This document shows positions 57,061-64,000 of a DNA stretch of 64,000 bases, one piece after another. The DNA comes from Rotaria socialis. Taxonomy: Eukaryota; Rotifera; Eurotatoria; Philodinida; Philodinidae. The translations under genes and the position numbers were made by a program. The notes below the pieces were generated by a model. That model had not been told where the DNA came from. It was given only the letters and a program-made list of their open reading frames with translations, and searched no databases. Every line of letters starts with the position of its first letter. Position 1 is the first letter of the stretch. Location of the stretch: contig CAJNYU010003505.1 of the NCBI GenBank assembly GCA_905331475.1, forward strand, positions 62,001 to 126,000. The letters run 5' to 3'.

Positions 57061-57440
57061 TACATTTTTACATAAATAGATATGACTTTTTTTTAAATGA
57101 TAGTACAATATTAAAACAAAGAATCATTTTTTCATATTGAGGGATCGATAAAATCGAATCCAGTTATGATAAATTCCCATTAAAGGTATTTGTTGATATA
57201 AAGAATGAGAATGCACATTTTATTTATCAGACTACTGAATCAGCTTAGTAAATAATTAATTGCCACGATTATTATCTTTAAAGTATCTCATTTAAGGTGG
57301 GTTTTTTCCCGATAAAAAAATGACATTTACGTTCATTTGAGATGTTAGATTCATTAATGAATGTGCGCAAATATTTCAACCAACATACGATAATTATAAT
57401 GACACTGACAGAATGTTAAACAATCATACAATAAAAAGAC
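57061..57440 (+). repeat. Dispersed duplicate block, copy B
   Basis: Same-strand relative of 47771-48115, about 9.3 kb away. Shared stretches include ATGATAGTACAATATTAAAA, AATCAGCTTAGTAAATA, CACGATTATTAT and TTTCATTTGAGATGTTAGAT-type sequence, with many point differences and small indels. It lies upstream of the second orphan membrane gene at a distance of about 5 kb. No coding potential. Confidence 0.6.
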
Positions 57441-58966
57441 GAACAGGCATTGATGGTTTCTTCTTTCTTACTATCTTAGTCATTCATTATTTACCTATCA
57501 ATGAGATAATGACTATTGAATTGGAAAACAAAAAAATGCACCATATGCGCCATAGATTATTGTGTTTGTTTTTCTAATCTTGAACAATTTCGTCTGCGTG
57601 ACTCTACTAAAACTTCATGGCATGAGTATGACTCAATAAAACCCATCAAAAGCAATAATAATAAGTTTTTCCATCAAAACTCACCAGAATACAGTCATAC
57701 TATTTTTCATTTTATTTAAAATTTAATTAAGAGTTAAAGAAGTAAACGCCAGTTAGCCCTTAAGAGCCAGATGTCCCCCTTCCACGGGACATAGTATAAC
57801 TTCAATAAAATCTACTATAAGAATTTTGTGCAAAACCTAACATTTTTCTGAACTAACATGATATTCTTGATTATGAAGAGATAAAAATATAATTATCAAG
57901 TGACTCATAGGCCGAAGAAGGACGCTGTGAAGACTCGTGATTTTTTTAAATATCAAGGAGCGTTTCTTATTCATATAATCGATGTACGGCTTTGGTTTTT
58001 TAAGCGGTATTGTTAAACGTAGTGTTGATATATCTCATGAAGTCAATCCGTGAATTATAAATTATTCCACTAACGCAACATGCCATCATAAGCAATATAT
58101 TCCGTGTATGAGATATTTCTCCTCACGAATAAATCGAAACATAAGAATTTCGACTTGCAGTTTCGTTCATATATAGCTGATATGCTATTTAGGTTGCCCT
58201 GAAATTTTCACCAACTTCTGGAGATATGGCATGTTGAAGAAAAGCCGAATTTTGCTATTTTTTTTGCAACCAATATCTCAATAGCAATGCATCTGTTTTT
58301 TCTGAAAATTTAAGCATCATATAAACTGATTACAAGGAAAATTTCAGATCGAAATTTCTTTCTTTCAGGTTTTTACAAGGTCCAATATTTCGACCAAAGC
58401 TATTCGAATAATATTCGTTCTTCTTTTTATTTGAAATGAATATAAGTCACAGTCACACGTTTTAACAGTTATAGTCTATTAAGTTAAACCATTGAATTCT
58501 ATAGAATGAAAAACAAAATCAACGAATGTACGATGAAACATTCTTTTCCATGTTTCCTATCATAAATATTTTGATACATTTACCAACTTTAGTGAGTGTT
58601 CGTTCAAATCTATTGATTAATAAACACTTCTGAATAAAAAACGTGGGTATGCACAATCATTAACTATCAGTTGAATATCCAGTCGTGCTATTATAATACC
58701 CTGGTGATGACTGCAACTGGTTGATCTAGAACGTGAAACAAATAGAATTGAGATGCAATACATCTGTGACATTCATGTATTCATCTATATAATTTTTACG
58801 ATAACGATCTATTTTTTTCATGAAATGGCAACAGTTAATTGTGTTAGCGAGCATGCAACAGCATTTAATATTAATGCTGATATTGTACCACGGGCCGAAT
58901 AGCTTTACGGTAGATTTAAGGTAAAGTAGTTTGTTGTACTACTGCTAAAGTTTTCAACAGAGAGTG
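57441..58966. other. Intergenic region, no gene seen
   Basis: AT-rich; no supported feature. A 67-codon frame at 57516-57719 begins with TTG and has no domain. Confidence 0.5.
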
Positions 58967-59241
58967 CCCATGTAAAAAAATCAGTTTTAGAGAGGTCGAA
59001 ATCGATTATAATCATAGCAAAATCAGTAGTTAATCGATTGTTTTCATTTTTATGATTATAATCAATTGTTAAAAATATCTTAATTAATTATAATCATAAA
59101 AATGGCAATAATCGATTGACTACTGATTTTTCTATGGTGATTACAGCTAAAATTATTGATTAAAATCGTATGATTATAATCGATTTGTCATTGATTTTGA
59201 TCTCTCTAAAGCTGATTTTTTTCGATATTTTTTTACATGGG
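58967..59241. mobile_element. Palindromic MITE-like element, CCCATGTAAAAAAA tips
   Basis: The 275-bp segment begins CCCATGTAAAAAAATCAG and ends with the near-complement (CTGATTTTTTT...TTTTTTTACATGGG). Inside, AGAGAGGTCGAAATCGATTA is mirrored by a TAATCGATTT...GATCTCTCT stretch. The core repeats ATGATTATAATCGAT in both orientations, so the whole unit can fold into one long hairpin. No coding capacity. The target duplication is not clear. Likely a small DNA-transposon derivative. Confidence 0.6.
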
Positions 59242-61084
59242 TGATTCTCATGAAAATATACTCATATTTTGTGAACTTTTATCAGATATTTCTTGAATAT
59301 ATGTTTACGTTTGTTAATATGAATATAGGTTGTTTCACTCTGCATATAGATTGAAGTGAGAATCAAGGCAATTGTAGGATTTATCACGAGAATTAGATTA
59401 CTAAAAATAAACAAATGAACACGAGTAGTATAGAATTTCAGTTTTGAAACATTTTAAAAGAATTCAAAATTTTTATCAACAAGAATTTAGAAAAATGTTA
59501 AAGATATTCCTATCCTTAAGGTAATGGGACATTTTATTTTTGCGCTGATAAAACGGTGAAATCGATTATTTTCTTGAATTTTTTCTCTTTTACTTTTGGA
59601 CTTTGAAGTGTAGAGCTTTTGTGTTTGTTTACAAGAATATTTTCATGAAACATAATTTGATCAATGTGAGACGTATGAATCAAAGCCTTCTGATCAATAA
59701 CATACAAACATTTGCAAAGCCTTGATGTTGACAAAGCGAAACCCTGGTAATTATTGAAATAGATGATTTGACAATAACTGTGGTAATGCCTATATCCATC
59801 AAGCGGCTTAACTATAGTTAAAGTAAAAAAAATTTAGAAAGGCAAGAGGAAAAATATAAGGTGTTCATTGAGACGTATCATGTCTAACCAAACATGCTGT
59901 GGCCTTATACCCAGAATACCTATTCATAAGCACTTTCATTTATATTTTAGATATGACAGGTGTTCTATTATAAAAATAACAAAAGCAATGACTTGTCTTT
60001 TTGTATCTAGCTGTATAAAAAAATATTGATCTGAATGAACGAGAATTTTTGTGTGTCAATACCATCGAAAAATGTTTCATAAAATCTACTAATAAATTAG
60101 TATTTTATTAGCAGACAAAATACGATTTATAAACGCAGAATTTGTTAACGAGTCAAACAGTTTTTTTTAGTATTGATGATTAAATGTTTTTTTCTTTCTC
60201 ACAAAAATAATGTTCCTTTTAATGAAACTTCATCAGTACACCATTCACATCGATATATTATTGGTAAATTATTGACAGATAATGAAACAAACTAACATGA
60301 ATGATATAAAAAAAGAAAGGCTATTGAAGCATGATACATAAGATAGAAAGTGATAATCTAAATAAACGATCTAGCATGATAAAATACGAATACTGTGTAG
60401 GGTTTTTACGTATCTCTTTGCCCAGTAATCACAATGAATAGAAAGGCACGAATCAAAAGAATAATGTGTCTTATATTAAATGGATTTTCATAGATAAGCA
60501 GCATGCTCATTTAATTCGAAATTATCAGAAATCTATCAATAATATTTCAAACGTTATTGGTCATCAAGAGTAATTCGAAATTTGGTTTGTTTGAATCACT
60601 TTAATGTAACATATTAATCGACAAGAGTTCCTAGATCAAAAACTTTGAGTTTAAAATGTTTAAAAGTGAAAAATAAAAATTTTTGAAAGACGATAGCAGA
60701 CGCTCAACTGGGTTTTTCATCTGAAATTTATTTCATTAAAAAAAACGATTGTATTAATTCAATATCCTCGCTCATATTTTCTAGTTCTTTTTTTTGTAAT
60801 TCACTGTAACAAATATATTTTAGTTGGAATATACTGACAAAATTGCTTGGCGAAAAATAATTTACATTCATTATTATTTTTAATCTGAGCACTGATAAAA
60901 GTGCTCCTCGAACTTTTATACCTATTCATTATGCTATTTCTATATAAAAACAAGTTTGCAAATGCATTTTAATTTGTGTCAGAAAAATTATTTTGAACAC
61001 AGATATTATTTATAAAACCGATAGAAAAAGAGAACGTGATATTTATTTGTTATAATAATGGTTTTTAATCATATTTCATATTAC
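59242..61084. other. Intergenic region, no gene seen
   Basis: AT-rich sequence without a supported feature. A minus-strand frame at 59534-59734 lacks recognisable content. Confidence 0.5.
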
Positions 61085-61706
61085 TAATGAGGGAGGGTCA
61101 CCGACTGTTCAATACCTTTTGCGTTGGAGCTATTTACATTATGTAGCTCCCGAGAAGTTATCGATACGCTGAAAATATTTTGGGCAGATAGCTTGCTGCT
61201 ATGAAAAAAGTCCATTTGTAAGGTATGGTTTTTAGTGAGTACCTGAACTCCCCCACAGGAACCTTGAAAAAAATTGATTTTCGAATTTCGACTTGAAATT
61301 TTACATAGAAATACACCTCAACAAGAATAATGTTTTGTGAATGTTTTTGGTCATTGAATTTGTTTGTTTCGTCAAATCTGCTACCTTATTTAAAAGATGT
61401 AAAATAAAAATTTCACAATAGCTGTGTGTAATGATAGGAAAAGTAGAATGGCCTGAAATGGTCACGAAACACTATTCTCGTTAAGGTATATTTCTATGCA
61501 AATTTTCAAGTTGAAATTCGAAAATCAATTTCTTTCAAGGTTCCTGAGGGGGAGTTCAGGTACTCACTAAAAACCATACCTTACAAATGGACTATTTTCG
61601 TGCCAACAAACTATCCACCCAAAATATTTTCAGCGTATCCGGGAGCTACATAATGCAAATAGTTTCAACGCAAAAGCGGTTGAACAGTCGGTGGCCTTCC
61701 GCTGCA
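61085..61706. mobile_element. Long-TIR non-autonomous element, CACCGACTGTTCAA ends
   Basis: Arms of about 245 bp (61085-61330 and 61455-61706) are inverted copies at roughly 85 percent identity by eye. Shared landmarks are TCACCGACTGTTCAA near the tips, TTTTGCGTT, ACATTATGTAGCTCCCG, CGCTGAAAATATTTTGGG, AAGGTATGGTTTTTAGTGAG, TACCTGAACTCCCCC and AGGAACCTTGAAA. A 125-bp AT-rich loop separates them. There is no transposase frame. The exact termini and target duplication are unclear. Confidence 0.65.
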
Positions 61707-62636
61707 AGTACATTGACATGAGAATTCAAAAAATCTAAAGTACAATCAGAAAAAATTCTCCTTACACTACAGAAAATTTGACTACCCTGTTACTGATGAC
61801 TGGTGTTTGAGTTTCGCGATATCATTATAATATAGGTCAAAATGAGAAAAAAGTGGAGCATTAAAAAGAAATCAATATTTGCAATAATTATCTCACCTAC
61901 TTACACTTCACGGTCTTACAGTATATTTGATTGAAGTTTTTATTCTTGTTCCAAAGGGAATTGAATCTGTTATACACAATACAATTAGTAAATGTATCAT
62001 GCTTCTCAAATATTTTTCTTGCTTACATAAACTATCAAAACTTTCGCAAGAGATAGAGATTGTGATAAATGTAATAGCTACTCATTCATATATATGAATT
62101 GTCAGGCTTTTCATTTGCTTTTTTTATATCCGTGACAAAAATCCCCCGATAAATCTTACAAGCATATGTCTGTTTTATTTATCAATTTTTTTCATTTAAC
62201 TCTACGTTTTGCTTGATCAGGCACGATCCTTCTCGATAGGCTTTTAGTTTTTATCTTTGTTTTTTTTTATTGCCTATCTGTGTATCTGTATCAAACGCAT
62301 GAATCATCGTAGCTACCAATCCAATCATTTTGTCAGCATTGTCATGATTTATGGGTCGAAAAGTAATAATACTTTTTTTATTGTTGGCAGGCAAATCATC
62401 AAGGTAATTAGGTAGGTTGTCCTTCGTCGTTATGCAAAATAGCAATCACATTTGTCTAGTTAGACAAAGGAATGCTGAACATGAGAAATTTCTTTTTCTT
62501 CCTATGAAAATAAGGACAGAGAAAACAAGTGGGAGTCGAAAAAAAACAAGACTATATATCCGAGGATAAATGCAATGCTTTGCTTCATACTTGCCTCAAT
62601 TAACGACAACGTAGCCTATACACATCAAGGATAGCA
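61707..62636. other. 5' flank of the second orphan membrane gene
   Basis: AT-rich; presumably carries the promoter of the gene starting at 62637. A 64-codon minus-strand frame at 62251-62445 shows no family features. Confidence 0.45.
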
Positions 62637-63603
62637 ATGTCTTCAACATCGTTAACTGCGCCTGTTGATAAAGGCTCTAAAGGGTAAAATTCAATTGTTT
62701 TAAGCTTATCGATATTTTTCAAAAACCAAATTGTTGATTTTCATAGTGGAATTATTGGTGCCAGCACTTTACCATTGGTTTCAGTATGTTGTATTGGCTT
62801 ATTACTCTTGTTGCTTGCCTCGACCATCGTCTTGGCTCTTATTCCAATCTATTTGGGAACTAAAGATTTATCAAGTAAGTAGATATATATTTAAGAAAAT
62901 GATCTAGTCTAATATCACATGCCGATGACTTTATGAGAATAATTCTCTGTTGAAGATCTTAGCACCACTTCGACACAATATCTAACTTTAAATCCATCAC
63001 CAAGCGTTCCAGCCTTAGGTGATACATCAGCAGCTGACTGTGCTACTATCGCAGACGCAGTAAGACAATGAATTATTAAGATTCCCACTAACAATCAATC
63101 GATGCTTCTTTTAGATGAGTAGTGCAGTTGGTTCACCAGGCTCACTGACTCCAAGTCAATGCACATTTGCTACGACACCAGGCAGACGTCGACGAGCTTG
63201 GTATGTTTATAAATAAATGAAATTTTTCTCAATTTTGCTTCTTTGGTACTGCAGGCCAATGAGTCGCACTCGTCGTCAGGGTGGAGCGCTTCTCTTTATA
63301 AAAATTGTCATTAACTTGCTCAGATGCCCACGTTGTCGTAAAAGATCAAATCTTGCAAAATGGAAGGGAGTAAGCTTCTCGGTGTCATTCTTTTTCTTTG
63401 GCCCTCGAACCTGTAGTTTCACAATTGCAAGTATTGGCTCCTCAAGCGGTAATACTATTTGATGCCTAATTTATTTCATAGTCATTTATTTTGTTTTTCT
63501 TTCTCGTTTCATAGTATTTAACCGTCTAACCACCGAGACTTCGTCAACAACAACTACAACGACTTCAACAAATGCCGCTACTTCTGCTAATCCAAGTGGT
63601 TAA
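62637..63603 (+). CDS. Orphan single-pass membrane protein, RRRR/CPRC family, copy 2
   Basis: Six exons, 62637-62683, 62747-62874, 62956-63060, 63116-63200, 63255-63448 and 63515-63603, join in frame to 215 aa. The layout equals that of the gene at 50537-51437: a short N-terminus with PVDKGS, one hydrophobic helix (VSVCCIGLLLLLLASTIVLA, then LIPIYLG), a Thr/Ser-containing segment (STTSTQYLTLNPSP), a QCTF, then furin-like GRRRRAW and RTRRQGG. NLLRCPRCRKRSNLAKW and a Phe-rich strand follow (SVSFFFFGPRTCSF). Here the last exon adds a Ser/Thr-rich, mucin-like tail (ETSSTTTTTTSTNAAT). Probably type II with a cleavable ectodomain (inference). AATAAA lies near 63939. Function unknown. Confidence 0.75.
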
Positions 63604-64000
63604 TACAATTATTTCAACACACATAATTAACACAAAGATGACTCTATTGTCGATACTTAACATAAATACACTAAACTGGATCCTTGTGATGCTACTAACT
63701 TTCATACTAATTTTCTTTTCTATTAGTTAGATTCTTTTTCCGAGTCGTATTATTTTTTTTCTCTTATATTTATCGTACGAGGATGTAAAAGAAGCAACCA
63801 CACACCAATAATCTATATACGTACATCTCTACACACCAAGAACCTAACTCTCGAATTTTTTTCTTATCGTATTTGTTAACAAACATATGCCATTTCGTTT
63901 CCTTTTATTGTTTTTTTTCATCTTCAGACAATAAAATTATGAATTACGAATGCCTTTCGTTTTTACTATGAAAAGATAATAAATGAAATCTGTTTCAGGG
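63604..64000. other. 3' flank of the second orphan membrane gene
   Basis: Contains the likely 3' UTR, with a polyadenylation-type AATAAA near 63939. No other feature. Confidence 0.5.

Noticed and set aside
1-64000. Retroviral, LTR or Polinton-type elements
   Set aside because: No frame with reverse transcriptase, integrase, protein-primed polymerase or capsid features was seen, and no long direct terminal repeats.

Overview
The window reads as nuclear DNA of a small invertebrate animal, most likely a bdelloid rotifer. It is AT-rich, its genes are split by many introns of about 50-60 bp with GT-AG ends, and it holds animal-specific genes (Dishevelled, an SLC6 transporter, an NCKX exchanger, rhodopsin-family receptors). 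The animal assignment is firm; 'bdelloid' is inference from gene style and the kinds of expanded families. I rebuilt exon structures by hand from splice signals and reading-frame continuity. For every multi-exon gene called with high confidence the summed exon length is divisible by three.

Layout. 1.6-3.6 kb (+): K-dependent Na/Ca exchanger. 4.9-5.7 kb (-): NAA60 N-terminal acetyltransferase. 7.9-10.35 kb (-): LRR-Ig single-pass membrane protein. 10.9-14.0 kb (-): Dishevelled (DIX-PDZ-DEP). 15.0-17.0 kb (-): a weak two-exon candidate with a dead GPCR copy between its exons. 17.6-20.8 kb (+): splicing factor SF1. 21.4-22.4 kb (-): peptide-receptor-like GPCR. 23.5-25.6 kb (-): RAD51, divergently paired with VPS72/YL1 (+, 26.0-27.35 kb) across 408 bp. 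27.7-28.4 kb (-): broken TPR gene fragment. 32.7-37.4 kb (+): 14-exon SLC6 transporter. 38.8-39.25 kb (+): small secreted protein. 40.2-44.95 kb (-): a large mucin-stalked single-pass receptor-like protein. 50.5-51.4 kb (-) and 62.6-63.6 kb (+): two members of an unrecognised six-exon single-pass membrane family.

The left part (1-27 kb) is a gene-dense housekeeping and signalling block. The right part (28-64 kb) is accessory-like: lineage-specific membrane or secreted genes set among many short inverted-repeat elements (about 28.9, 30.1, 46.6, 48.3, 52.6, 59.0 and 61.1 kb). Two of these have clear TA target duplications and terminal inverted repeats. I saw no retrovirus, LTR element, Polinton or CRISPR array.

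Points most worth a second look: a candidate 50-nt poison exon in SF1 and a Trp-to-Phe change in its U2AF-binding motif; an Asp at the Na/Cl-site position of SLC6 TM7; loss of the alpha-repeat prolines in the exchanger; a 1035-bp TIR element packed with palindromic subterminal repeats; a perfect 78-bp inverted repeat 543 bp apart; and the paired orphan membrane-protein family with an RRRR site and a CPRC motif.
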